DNA from: C-114 sp963745405 | GTDB lineage: Bacteria; Chloroflexota; Limnocylindria; Limnocylindrales; CSP1-4 | Reading direction: 5' to 3' | Length of the DNA stretch: 31,553 nucleotides | NCBI GenBank assembly: GCA_963745405.1 | Contig: CAVUWY010000001.1 | Span: 1 to 31,553 of the forward strand | In this document: positions 24,014-31,425 of the stretch, piece after piece | How the letters are laid out: each line of letters starts with the position of its first letter | Position numbering within the stretch: position 1 is the stretch's first letter | Program-made: the position numbers and the translations under genes | The notes under the pieces: model-generated | Databases searched by the model: none | What the model was told of the DNA's origin: nothing | Seen by the model: only the letters and a program-made list of their open reading frames with translations

Positions 24014-24601
24014 CTAGCTGTGCTGGTAGAGCAGGTCGACGATGCGCTGGACAGTGGCCCGATCGAGCCGGTAGACGTAGGCGTCGACCTGACCGGGGTG
24101 GTAAGTCGGGAGACTTCCGATGTCGTTGGGCGGGATCTGTCCGTCGAGCTTGTCGGCTTCTGCACGGCTGATGAATGAGATCCGCGCCAACGGGTCCCCC
24201 GCCACGAACCTATTGATGAGTACTTCGACCGAGTAGATGCGCTCTCCCCTGGGATTGGGGGGCATCAGGGTGTCCCGCGATCCGGCAGGCATCCACGAGT
24301 AGACGATCTCGCTGGTGCCCGACATCCCCCCGCCGAGGGCCGCCTTCTGATTGAGATCGACCGCGGTCGGGAGCGCGTGCTCGATCAGCGAGTCCGCTTC
24401 GCTGGCCACGTCATCGATGGCTCGACCATCGAGCTGCCGGCCGACCAGCCCGAAAGCCGCAAGGTTGCCGGTGTCCCAACCCGCCCCGTCATGGTCATAG
24501 GGCGTCGGCAAGCGGATGACGCCCGCGACCACAAGTACAACGCTCGCCGCAAGGACGAGACCCAAGGAAGCAAGCGTTCGGCGCAGAGGGCGGGGCGGCA
24601 T
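24014..24601 (-). CDS. Membrane-anchored protein of unknown function
   Basis: This 195-aa protein starts at ATG 24601; GTG at 24619 is an alternative. A basic N-terminus (MPPRPLRRTL) precedes a membrane helix at about residues 11-29, and the rest is an extracytoplasmic alpha/beta domain with 'IDDVASEADSLIEHALPTAVDL' and 'IYSVEVLINRFVAGDPLARISFISR'. No lipobox is present. It is transcribed away from the duplicated promoter segment at 24630-24690. No family recognised. Confidence 0.66.
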   Translation of the reverse strand: MPPRPLRRTLASLGLVLAASVVLVVAGVIRLPTPYDHDGAGWDTGNLAAFGLVGRQLDGRAIDDVASEADSLIEHALPTAVDLNQKAALGGGMSGTSEIVYSWMPAGSRDTLMPPNPRGERIYSVEVLINRFVAGDPLARISFISRAEADKLDGQIPPNDIGSLPTYHPGQVDAYVYRLDRATVQRIVDLLYQHS

Positions 24602-24629
24602 CGTTGCCGATTGTGGCACCGCGGAAGAC

Positions 24630-24690
24630 GTGTCCAGCCGTCCGACTCGCGCTGACCGAGAGGGTAGAGTCGCCGATGTGAGCCGATACA
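24630..24690 (+). repeat. 61-bp promoter-and-start segment, copy 1
   Basis: This segment matches 27095-27155 at 56 of 61 positions, in direct orientation. It includes TAGAGT (24665-24670) and a GTG at 24678 with leaderless spacing, then the codons for Val-Ser-Arg-Tyr. After that the two copies diverge, and this one runs into a 35-codon Arg/Pro-rich reading that looks non-coding. It is probably the leftover 5' end of a lost gene. Confidence 0.8.
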
Positions 24691-24708
24691 GTCCGAGGGC
24701 TCCATCAA

Positions 24709-24837
24709 CTACTCCGATGAGCGGCCTTCGATGCGACGCGCCTCGTCGAGATAGTCGCGGACCCGAGGCTCGTAGGCCGGATTGATCTCAACGGCGAGCT
24801 CGAAGTCGGCGATCACGCTCGCGGCGTGCGTCCGCAT
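24709..24837 (-). pseudogene. TPR-like C-terminal fragment
   Basis: A 42-codon reading from ATG 24837 to TAG 24709-24711 contains 'VIADFELAVEINPAYEPRVR', like the last helix pair of a TPR protein. It is too short to be a whole domain and follows the end of a broken gene. It could belong to that gene or be a stray remnant. Confidence 0.4.
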
Positions 24838-25578
24838 ATGAGGGACCACAAGTCAGGCCTCGTCGGAGGTAGCCGAATGCGGGGTCGTCGGCTTCGTCGA
24901 GCGAACATCCCGACGCCTCTACGCGCTCGCGCCAGGCCGGATCCAGGATGCGATCGGCGAGCAGCGCGAATTGTGGCGCGGCATTGAGCATATCTGCCTC
25001 CAGCGGCTCGGCTCCGACTGAACGAAGAAGCTCGTGGAGGTTCGCCCGGGTCAGCCGGTCCTTCTTGCGGCGAGCGTCGTACGCGAATGTGGGTTCGATG
25101 GGCAGTGGGTTGCCGGTCGTCTCGAAGACCCAGCGCCCGCCGTCGTTCGCGCACGCGATCGAGCGAATGGTGCTGCCGTCCGGTCGTGCAGGTCGAACAC
25201 TCGTGCCTCGTAGGCCAATCGCTCGCGGCGCGGACCACGCCGCCATCAGCGGGCCTCGGAGTCAACAACCCGGATGGTGCGGACCCCAAGCGTCTTCGCG
25301 GCCCAGTACTGGTGGTCGTTGAAGTCCGAGCCCTTCGTGTGGTTCGTAAGCACGGCCGTCCACGTCCCGCGTTCGACGACTACGAGGCGAGTCGCCGGGA
25401 CCGTCCGCCAGTCGAGGTACTCGATGGCGCGTGCCGCGCTGGGCGTCACCCCGACGACGTGCATCTCGGACTGATCTGCCCGGCGATGGAAGCCGAAGCG
25501 TTCGACCACAAGATCGAAGGGAGCTTCGACGAGGCCGTAGCCAGACAGCACGAGGGGGTGGACGATGTCGGGGTTCAT
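24788..25578 (-). pseudogene. Unknown protein interrupted by an in-frame TGA and a frameshift
   Basis: From ATG 25578 the reading begins MNPDIVHPLVLSGYGLVEAP and stays protein-like until TGA at 25248-25246. The same frame continues past the stop with 'ERLAYEARVFDLHD' until about 25181. There the frame must change by one base (a C missing in a short C run) to continue as 'DGSTIRSIACANDGGRWVFE', 'RRKKDRLTRANLHELLRSVG' and onward to about 24850. The last residues before 24788 look out of frame. The whole resembles one conserved-looking hypothetical protein of about 240 aa. Two separate lesions favour true decay, though low-quality sequence is possible. Confidence 0.55.
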
Positions 25579-25658
25579 GGCTTCCAGAGGTCGTCCGACT
25601 TCATCGTGAACAACCCCCCAACGGACCAGTTGGTCGTCTCGTGTGCGCGGCGCGGGGA

Positions 25659-26012
25659 TCAATCCCGAGACGAAGCGCGGAACGTGATGACCGAGAGTGC
25701 GACGAGCGTCGCCGCAGCAATAAGGATGGCAGCGTCACTTGACTGCGTATCGCTGTCACTCCCCTGCCAGGATGTCAATGCGAGGAACACCACCACCACG
25801 GACGCGATCGTCGAGATCCCAGCGGAAAGGCGATTAGACGACATCACCAGCCACAGAGCGATGCCAAGACACACGACTGCTAGTGAGCCAAGGAGGACAC
25901 CCCCGACGCTGACCCCGAGGGCGGCCAACACGGCGGCGTCGATGCAAATGACGCCAGCGATAGCCAGCCACAGGAATGCGGCGCTGCGGCGTGCGAGAGT
26001 CTCAAGGTTCAC
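25659..26012 (-). CDS. Small multi-TM membrane protein
   Basis: The 117-aa protein starts at GTG 26012. It has about four hydrophobic helices (residues about 11-30, 35-57, 64-82 and 94-110) with a short polar loop 'WQGSDSDTQSSDA' before the last. The basic end 'FRASSRD' suggests an inside C-terminus. There is no recognised family and no clear Shine-Dalgarno. Confidence 0.6.
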   Translation of the reverse strand: MNLETLARRSAAFLWLAIAGVICIDAAVLAALGVSVGGVLLGSLAVVCLGIALWLVMSSNRLSAGISTIASVVVVFLALTSWQGSDSDTQSSDAAILIAAATLVALSVITFRASSRD

Positions 26013-26070
26013 GGTATCGCTCTGGTGCCTTGATGAACATCGAACCGCATGAGAGCCGTCTATACCGTGG

Positions 26071-26490
26071 TCAGGCGTCGAGCGGCGTGCGGAGGATGGT
26101 GGCGTAAGCGAGTGCCGGCGCAGCGATCATCAGTGCGATTGACGGGCCGTCGGTTCGCGGGATCAGAATTGTGGCCGCAACGACGATGGCAGCGGCAACG
26201 GCGTAGGCGGCCAGTCTCGGGTGCCCGGCCACGCGGATCGCCACACGCCAGACGAGCAGCGTGCAGGCAAGCAGCGGGACACCGATTACGAGCGGCCCAC
26301 TGAAGACCACCGCGACGGGCCACCAGAACACCTGCTCTACGCCCGATCCGGCATAGCCTGGGATCGATCCATCGGACGACTCCGTGATGAGGACGACCCC
26401 CCAGACCAACCCGATCCCGAACCACAGCGCGTTCAGGAGCGCGTAGTTCGCGAAGAACCAGCGCGACTCGGTCCGCCACTTGCTACTCAT
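26071..26490 (-). CDS. Membrane protein with about four TM segments
   Basis: This 139-aa protein starts at ATG 26490 with MSSKWRTESRWFFANYALLN. Hydrophobic segments lie at about residues 15-33, 54-78, 87-105 and 112-133. A Gly/Ser-rich outside loop lies between the first two. The start is supported by TATTGT (26503-26498) ending 7 nt upstream. No family recognised. Confidence 0.65.
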   Translation of the reverse strand: MSSKWRTESRWFFANYALLNALWFGIGLVWGVVLITESSDGSIPGYAGSGVEQVFWWPVAVVFSGPLVIGVPLLACTLLVWRVAIRVAGHPRLAAYAVAAAIVVAATILIPRTDGPSIALMIAAPALAYATILRTPLDA

Positions 26491-26497
26491 CAGTAGC

Positions 26498-26503
26498 ACA
26501 ATA
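26498..26503 (-). promoter_or_regulatory. -10 element TATTGT, leaderless spacing
   Basis: On the minus strand TATTGT ends 7 nt before the ATG at 26490, with no Shine-Dalgarno. Confidence 0.5.
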
Positions 26504-26651
26504 CACCCGTCCATCTCGGCGTCAATCGACCGACCCCGATCGACGCCCATTGGTGGATCTGGGAGGGCTCAGACTAGATGGTGCACTAGGCGACTATCCG
26601 CTGGGAGCCCCGACGACCCTGTCGGAGTCCAGGAGGCCCGGTCAGGCAACG

Positions 26652-26657
26652 TAGGAT
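26652..26657 (+). promoter_or_regulatory. -10 element TAGGAT before the lipoprotein gene
   Basis: TAGGAT ends 7 nt before an ATG at 26665. That ATG is in a different frame from the lipoprotein and meets a stop after six codons, so an indel near the start is possible. Confidence 0.4.
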
Positions 26658-26695
26658 GCCCCCCATGGACTCGTGGCCTCGCTAGCGATGCGGCG

Positions 26696-27091
26696 TTGGC
26701 GTTCATCGGCCTCGCCCTCGCGCTGGCCGCCTCCGGCTGCATCATCGACAACTTCGAGGGGTTCGAGGTCTGGGTCGTCAACAACGGTCCGGCCGATCGC
26801 TTCGTTGTCTTCGTCGGCCAGGATGTCGTTACGGGCGGCGGACAGACGCTCCGTGCTCCCGCAGATGGGTTCGAGTACCGAGGGCCCCATCGGGAGCTTT
26901 CGCCGAAGCCCGACCTTGCCGGGGAGGTTCGGGTCTATGACTCTACCTGTGTGCTCCTGGAGACCTTCAAGATCTCCGCCTCCGGTTCATACAAGCTCGT
27001 CATCGACGCCACCGGCGCTCAACACCTCACCAGCTATCCAGCGGCGATCTCTGAAACAACCGCTATGAGCGACGCTCCCCGGACCTGCTAG
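26696..27091 (+). CDS. Putative lipoprotein of unknown function
   Basis: The frame encodes a hydrophobic segment 'FIGLALALAASGC' with a good lipobox (AASGC), followed by about 115 residues of beta-rich outside domain ('FEVWVVNNGPADRFVVFVGQDV', 'GEVRVYDSTCVLLETFKISA'). The start is uncertain. TTG 26696 is the nearest in-frame codon but gives no basic n-region. In the frame one base off, 'ASLAMRRWR' lies immediately before the hydrophobic part, so a one-base deletion near 26700 may have separated the n-region. The domain resembles small secreted hypothetical proteins only in composition. Confidence 0.5.
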   Translation: MAFIGLALALAASGCIIDNFEGFEVWVVNNGPADRFVVFVGQDVVTGGGQTLRAPADGFEYRGPHRELSPKPDLAGEVRVYDSTCVLLETFKISASGSYKLVIDATGAQHLTSYPAAISETTAMSDAPRTC

Positions 27092-27094
27092 CAG

Positions 27095-27155
27095 GTGTCG
27101 CGCCGTCCGACTCGCGCTGCCCGAGAGAGTAGAGTCGCCGACGTGAGCCGATACA
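27095..27155 (+). repeat. 61-bp promoter-and-start segment, copy 2
   Basis: Direct repeat of 24630-24690 with 5 mismatches. It carries TAGAGT (27130-27135), a 7-nt gap and the GTG start (27143) of an intact gene, whose first four codons are inside the repeat. Confidence 0.8.
27130..27135 (+). promoter_or_regulatory. -10 element TAGAGT, leaderless spacing
   Basis: TAGAGT ends 7 nt before the GTG at 27143. The same arrangement is preserved in the other repeat copy at 24665-24680. Confidence 0.55.
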
Positions 27156-27496
27156 ACTGGGACGCGGACGATGACCCGGCCCGCGTGTCCGAGGTTCGGC
27201 GGTGGATGGCGGCCATCTACGTATTGTTCGCCGCGCTCGCCATCGTGGCTGGCGCTCTCCTCGGGCTCGGGATCGCGCCGGTTCTCTTCGCAGCGTTCAT
27301 GCTGGTTGCCGGTCTTGGGCTGGGATGGCTCTTGAACCCGCGGAGACCGTGGTGGGGCGAGGGAGCGGCGCGAGCCGCCGCTCGCCCGGTGTCGCTACGG
27401 CCATATCGAGGGAAGCTCGCGATCGCCATGTTCGTCGTCGATGCCTTGCTGTTCTTCGGGACGACCCAGATCGTCCTCCGAATGGCGTCCGCCTGA
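27143..27496 (+). CDS. Small three-TM membrane protein
   Basis: The 117-aa protein starts at GTG 27143 with an acidic N-terminus (MSRYNWDADDDPARVSEVRR). It has hydrophobic helices at about residues 20-40, 44-63 and 92-112; a basic Pro/Trp-rich loop separates the last two. The promoter and first codons are duplicated upstream at 24630. No family recognised. Confidence 0.65.
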   Translation: MSRYNWDADDDPARVSEVRRWMAAIYVLFAALAIVAGALLGLGIAPVLFAAFMLVAGLGLGWLLNPRRPWWGEGAARAAARPVSLRPYRGKLAIAMFVVDALLFFGTTQIVLRMASA

Positions 27497-27589
27497 CCCC
27501 ATCGATCACAGCGCCACGATCTGAACCGTGTTGCCGACACGTGGAAGGGCGGAGGGTACGCTGCGGTACGCCGCACGTGAAGGGGCTGT

Positions 27590-28130
27590 GTGCCGCGCTG
27601 GCAGAAAGTCGAGATCGGGGACGTAGTCGAGATCGCGACGCCTGTGGGTCTCGCCTATGCCCAGCTCATGAACGAGGACCCCATCATGGGCGACCTGATC
27701 CGGGTCCTGCCCTGGCACGTTTTCGGAGCGGCCCGAAAGCCTCCTGGACTTGGTCGCTGGGCCCGACCGGTTCATCGTGTTCTACCCGGTCCGACTCGCC
27801 ACCCGGCGTCGCTATGTGACTTGGGTAGGTCCGTTCGCGGTTCCAGCCCACGCCCGCGCATTCCCGCTCATGCTGTCCGGAGGACTAGAGGGGCCGGACG
27901 GGCGAATACGGTCATGGTGGCTGCACGACGGCAAGACTGCGACGCTCCTGTCGGAGATCCGCCCCGAGCACCGCGGGCTCCCAGTGAGGATTTCGCTGAT
28001 GCGCAAGGGCTTGCTCAACGCGATCGTCAATGACTGGCAGCCGGTCGACGAGCTGAACGGGGTCGGTCTCCAGAAGCTCGTCGGCCCCGACGTGGTCCTC
28101 CCGCGAAGGGACCGGGACAAGGGCAACTGA
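27590..28130 (+). pseudogene. Imm26-family immunity protein, frameshifted
   Basis: The first frame (GTG 27590, AAGGGG upstream) gives 'WQKVEIGDVVEIATPVGLAY' and 'IRVLPWHVF'. From about 27731 the next frame gives 'ERPESLLDLVAGPDRFIVFY', 'RRRYVTWVGPFAVPAHARAF' and 'IRSWWLHDGKTATLL' up to the stop at 28130. Joined, this matches the Imm26 pattern (Q/K-V-x-x-GDVV, F-x-VFxP, ARAFP and a WWLWDG-like motif). Imm26 proteins neutralise toxins delivered by polymorphic toxin systems. No toxin gene is in the window, so it is an orphan. One extra base near 27731 (or two missing) explains the split. A GGTGC-TACG-GCACC hairpin follows at 28141-28154. Confidence 0.72.
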
Positions 28131-28325
28131 CGAGTGCTCCGGTGCTACGGCACCCGGGCAGGAGTTCCCAGCCCGCAGCGACGCCGCTCAGTTCGTTGGG
28201 TCGAGATCGTGGAGTGACGGTCACGTTCGCGTAGGTGAGCGGCTCTCCACCGGGATCTCCGACCATATCTGGGCCTACGCATGTGGTGGGACGATCCCGC
28301 CCATGGCCTGGGATATTCCCGCTGA

Positions 28326-28331
28326 TACATT
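28326..28331 (+). promoter_or_regulatory. -10 element TACATT, leaderless spacing
   Basis: TACATT ends 7 nt before the ATG at 28339; no Shine-Dalgarno is present. Confidence 0.5.
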
Positions 28332-28338
28332 CGCGCGG

Positions 28339-28848
28339 ATGGCAGAGACACCGCACCCGCCCCTGACAAGCTCAGACGCTTGGCTCCTCGCGGCGATCAC
28401 CGAGGTCTCGCCGGGAGGTCAGTCAGTGTCCCTGACTCAGTTCGTGGATGCGGCCGATTGGCTCAACCGGGCCATTCCGACGTTCGATGAGGTGAGTTTC
28501 GGAGTGCCGCGCCTCGTCGCTGCCGGACTCATGGCTGTCGACGGGCTTGCGCTGCGGTCCACCCCGAAGGCGAGGCGAGCGCGGGGGACCGTGCATCCCT
28601 CGACGCTCGGTGGAGTCCTCTACGCGATGGAGGACCTGGTCGGCGCGGCGCATTACGGAGAGCTTCAGCCGCCTGAGGATCGCTCGCTTGGCCGATGGCC
28701 CAGCCTGACCCCGGACGACCTTGACCGGGCGGTCAGGGAGCATTCGGCGCAGGTCGAGCGGTGGTCCCGCCCAGTCCTCGCTGCGGCCCGCGTTGGGAAC
28801 GCGATCGGCACACATCTCGTTCGGGTTCGGGACCGTCTGAAGCGGTGA
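28339..28848 (+). CDS. Unknown soluble protein with winged-helix-like N-terminus
   Basis: The 169-aa protein starts at ATG 28339 (an in-frame ATG at 28303 is less likely because of the -10 element between them). Residues 8-75 ('SSDAWLLAAITEVSPGG', 'FVDAADWLNRAIPTFDEVSF', 'GVPRLVAAGLMAVDGLAL') read like a small winged-helix domain. The rest is helical and basic at the end. It has no signal or membrane segment. It could be a regulator or an immunity-type protein; neither is proven. Confidence 0.65.
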   Translation: MAETPHPPLTSSDAWLLAAITEVSPGGQSVSLTQFVDAADWLNRAIPTFDEVSFGVPRLVAAGLMAVDGLALRSTPKARRARGTVHPSTLGGVLYAMEDLVGAAHYGELQPPEDRSLGRWPSLTPDDLDRAVREHSAQVERWSRPVLAAARVGNAIGTHLVRVRDRLKR

Positions 28849-28896
28849 TCCGCGCACTTGGCCGGTACGTGGCACTGGAGTGAGGCTGGGTTGGTG

Positions 28897-29361
28897 CTAC
28901 TTCATGAAGACGGCGAGTGTCATCCACGTTTCGTCCCGCTCCGCATGGACCCTGGCCGTCCCGAACCTGCTCGTCGCGTCGCTGCCGCTCCAGGCGTGCA
29001 GCCACGCCTCCACATCGCCCCGAGCGTCGGCGAGTGCGGCGGTGGCTCCCGCGACGTCCGCGAACACCTCCCGGGCGATCGATAGGTCGGCGCTGCCTGG
29101 GATCGCGACGGCGAAGTCGAAGACGCCGGAGTCACTTCCATCGAGAGTCGCGGTCACTGACAGGCCGTGAAGCGGCGCTGAGCAACTCCACTGGACGAGG
29201 TCGTTCCCCTCGCTGCCCTCGTTCGGGCCTGAGCACATCAAGCCGAGTGCCCTCCACCCCTCCAACGATGGGACGACGGCAGTCGGCGTGGTCGGTCCGA
29301 TGGCGCAACCTCCGAGGAGGGTCGCCAGGCACAGGATCCAGAACAGTCTCGATCGAGCCAC
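28897..29361 (-). CDS. Putative lipoprotein
   Basis: The 154-aa product starts at GTG 29361, which gives a compact signal peptide (MARSRLFWILCLATLLGGC) with lipobox LGGC and lipidated C19. A longer reading from GTG 29403 adds 14 residues and is possible. The outside domain has two more Cys ('LMCSGPNEG', 'QWSCSAPL') and ends with strands 'SRFGTARVHAERDETWMTLA'. It is divergent from the next lipoprotein gene. Function unknown. Confidence 0.65.
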   Translation of the reverse strand: MARSRLFWILCLATLLGGCAIGPTTPTAVVPSLEGWRALGLMCSGPNEGSEGNDLVQWSCSAPLHGLSVTATLDGSDSGVFDFAVAIPGSADLSIAREVFADVAGATAALADARGDVEAWLHAWSGSDATSRFGTARVHAERDETWMTLAVFMK

Positions 29362-29475
29362 GCGAGCGGGACGACCGACGTTCCTACCATGTGGTGGAGC
29401 CACGCATCGACGGCCTGCCGTCCGCGGGAACCAGGCTCACGCCCGCCGCGTCTACTGGACCGGGAGGTACCAGCC

Positions 29476-30114
29476 GTGCGACTCCTCGCCGTCTCGCTGT
29501 TCGTGGTGATCTCGGTCGCCGCGTGCCTCGGCGGAAGCAGCGACCATGGGACCGCGGGCTCGTCCGATGCCAGCGCCATCACCCCTCCCGTGTCGCCCGT
29601 CCCGACCGGAGGCATCAGCCGGGTGCCGACTCCGACGCCGGTACCCAGCCTAGCCGTGAGTGCCCGCGCGGAAGACACCCAAGGCTCATTCCATCTCGTG
29701 TTCGAGTTGCCCAAGGCGACGTGGAGCGCGGGTGAGACGATAACCGGGCTGGCGACGCTATCCGTCGTTGGTGCGAAGGGCGTCGACCTCGGTGGATCGG
29801 GCGTCGGTCTCATCGGCTTCGCGTTCGCCGACGTCGCGGGTACGCATGACGTCCAGCCCATGTGGACCGCCGACTGCCGGCCCTACCGGCTTGACCCCGG
29901 CAGCCCGATCACCTCGCCGATCATGAAGTCAGGTGGGTACGCTGCCGATCAGCCCGACGCATCCTTCGATCGCGCCTTCCTCACGGACCCGGTGATCAGC
30001 CTGCCAGCCGGGGACTGGAAGATCACGGCGGTGGCCGACTTCATCGAGAAGAAGGACTGCAGTGGTCAGAGCCACATCATGCCGGCGACGGTCGTGGTGC
30101 ACGTCACGCCGTGA
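29476..30114 (+). CDS. Putative lipoprotein with Ig-like domain
   Basis: The 212-aa product starts at GTG 29476 with GGAGG about 8 nt upstream. The signal peptide MRLLAVSLFVVISVAAC ends in a lipobox with lipidated C17. A Ser/Thr/Pro linker follows. The rest is a beta-rich domain ('FHLVFELPKATWSAGETITG', 'VGLIGFAFADVAGTH', 'LPAGDWKITAVADFI') like an Ig-type or BsuPI-like secreted fold, with two Cys that may pair. The ligand is unknown. Confidence 0.68.
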   Translation: MRLLAVSLFVVISVAACLGGSSDHGTAGSSDASAITPPVSPVPTGGISRVPTPTPVPSLAVSARAEDTQGSFHLVFELPKATWSAGETITGLATLSVVGAKGVDLGGSGVGLIGFAFADVAGTHDVQPMWTADCRPYRLDPGSPITSPIMKSGGYAADQPDASFDRAFLTDPVISLPAGDWKITAVADFIEKKDCSGQSHIMPATVVVHVTP

Positions 30115-30185
30115 CGAACTCTGACATTCGCGACGCTGGCCGATGCCGGTGAGTAGGTGGCCCGAATTGAGGCCACGACGACGGA

Positions 30186-30191
30186 TACGAT
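30186..30191 (+). promoter_or_regulatory. -10 element TACGAT, leaderless spacing
   Basis: TACGAT ends 7 nt before the GTG at 30199; the in-frame ATG at 30190 overlaps the hexamer and is less likely to be the start. Confidence 0.5.
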
Positions 30192-30198
30192 GTTCGCC

Positions 30199-30666
30199 GT
30201 GAGTTCGGGCAGGGTCCGTGTCACGAGCCGCGTCGAGTGGCACCCCGATGAGATCGTCGACGACCCGACCATCAGCGAGATCCTCGATGCCGTGGCCCGG
30301 CTGGACGGCGAGACGTACAGCATGGTCTCGGTCGACTGGCGGGAGCCGGACCGAGATGCGCACAGCGACGACGCGATCACATCGATGGTTGTGTGCGGAG
30401 GCGACCGAGTGGCCGTCTCGTACATCGTCCGCGATGCCGCTGGCGAGTGGGACCAGGACTTCGCCTTCCTCGCCCAGCCCGAGCGCGGCGAGTCGAGGGA
30501 GGAGCGCGTTTGCGGGGGCCAGGAGACGGCATTCCGCGCCCGCTGGTGGGTGGACCGTCCCCTCGCCGAGCGAGCGTTGCGCCACTTCGCTTCAACCGGA
30601 GAGGCCGATCCTCGCCTCATCTGGGAGCACGATCCGGACTTTCGCCGCGGGCCGACGCGAGCCTAG
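30199..30666 (+). CDS. Possible Imm1-like immunity protein
   Basis: The 155-aa soluble acidic protein starts at GTG 30199. A strand-helix start ('RVTSRVEWHPDEIVDDPTIS' then 'EILDAVARLDGETYSMVSVD') leads into 'SMVVCGGDRVAVSYIVRD' and a C-terminal half ending in 'RPLAERALRHFASTGE'. The helix followed by several strands with a Gly-containing turn resembles the Imm1 immunity fold, but the match is weak and from memory of the pattern only. Lying in the same island as an Imm26 gene adds slight support. It may also be an unrelated hypothetical protein. Confidence 0.6.
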   Translation: MSSGRVRVTSRVEWHPDEIVDDPTISEILDAVARLDGETYSMVSVDWREPDRDAHSDDAITSMVVCGGDRVAVSYIVRDAAGEWDQDFAFLAQPERGESREERVCGGQETAFRARWWVDRPLAERALRHFASTGEADPRLIWEHDPDFRRGPTRA

Positions 30667-30670
30667 TCAA

Positions 30671-31425
30671 GTGACAAGCTCCTATCTCGTCAAGCCCCAG
30701 ACGAAACCTGCGTTACCGGCAGCGAGAGCAGCCGGAAGACGACCCGGGCGAGGTGGCGCTTGAGCGCCCGGATGGCCTCCCGCCAGCTCTTGCCCTCGGC
30801 CCGCTTGCGGGCCACGAAGACCCGGGCCGGCGGATAGGTCCGGGCCTGGGCGAAGGCGATACTGAAGAGGGCCCGGTTGAGCTGACGGTTGCCGCCCCGG
30901 TTGAGCCGCATCCGGCTCGTCTGGCCCGAGCTCGCCGGGATCGGCGCGACCCCGGCCAGCATCGCGAACGCGTCGGCCGAGCGGAAGCGCCGGACGTCGC
31001 CGGCCTCGCTCACGAGCTTGGCGGTCACGAGGGCGCCGGCCCCCGGCAGCGTCCGCAGCGGATGGTCGGCGACGAGGACCTCGATCCGGCGCTCCAACAG
31101 GCGGACCTCGGCCGAGACCCGGCCAAGCCCTCGAGGCCGATCCGCTCGATGCCACCGAGCTCGCCGAGCCAGCCGGCGAGCGCCGCGAAGCCCGCCGGCT
31201 CGTTCGGGAAGGTCCGTTCGGCGAGGACGAGGCCCCGCTCGTCGACGGCGCAGGCGGCGAGCGTCGCCTTGTGCGTATCGATCCCCACCACGTGCATCTC
31301 GGGCCCTCCACCAGTCCCCTACGATGGGCGCGGGCCAGGCGGGCAAATGTGCGTTGAGGTAACGGCCACGCTCCTATGAAGCCATGCCTGGCCCACTCGT
31401 CAGCGAGGGCGGCGGCACTTGTCAC
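30671..31425. mobile_element. IS110-type element remnant
   Basis: The broken transposase is flanked by an 8-bp inverted pair, GTGACAAG at 30671-30678 and CTTGTCAC at 31418-31425. IS1111-group members of this family carry short subterminal inverted repeats, so these may mark the element's ends. The evidence is thin because 8 bp can occur by chance. Confidence 0.4.
30690..31297 (-). pseudogene. IS110-family transposase, internally deleted
   Basis: The ATG at 31297, preceded by GGAGG, begins MHVVGIDTHKATLAACAVDE, the first strand of the RuvC-like DEDD domain. It continues to 'GGIERIGLEG' near 31135. The frame then changes and continues directly with 'VSAEVRLLERRIEVLVADHP', the Transposase_20 core 'PGAGALVTAKLVSEAGD', and the catalytic-Ser region 'PIPASSGQTSRMRLNRGGNR'. 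It ends near 30690. The central part of the DEDD domain (normally about 100-150 residues, with the later Asp residues) is missing. The product of about 200 aa is far short of the usual 330-400 and should be inactive. Confidence 0.85.
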
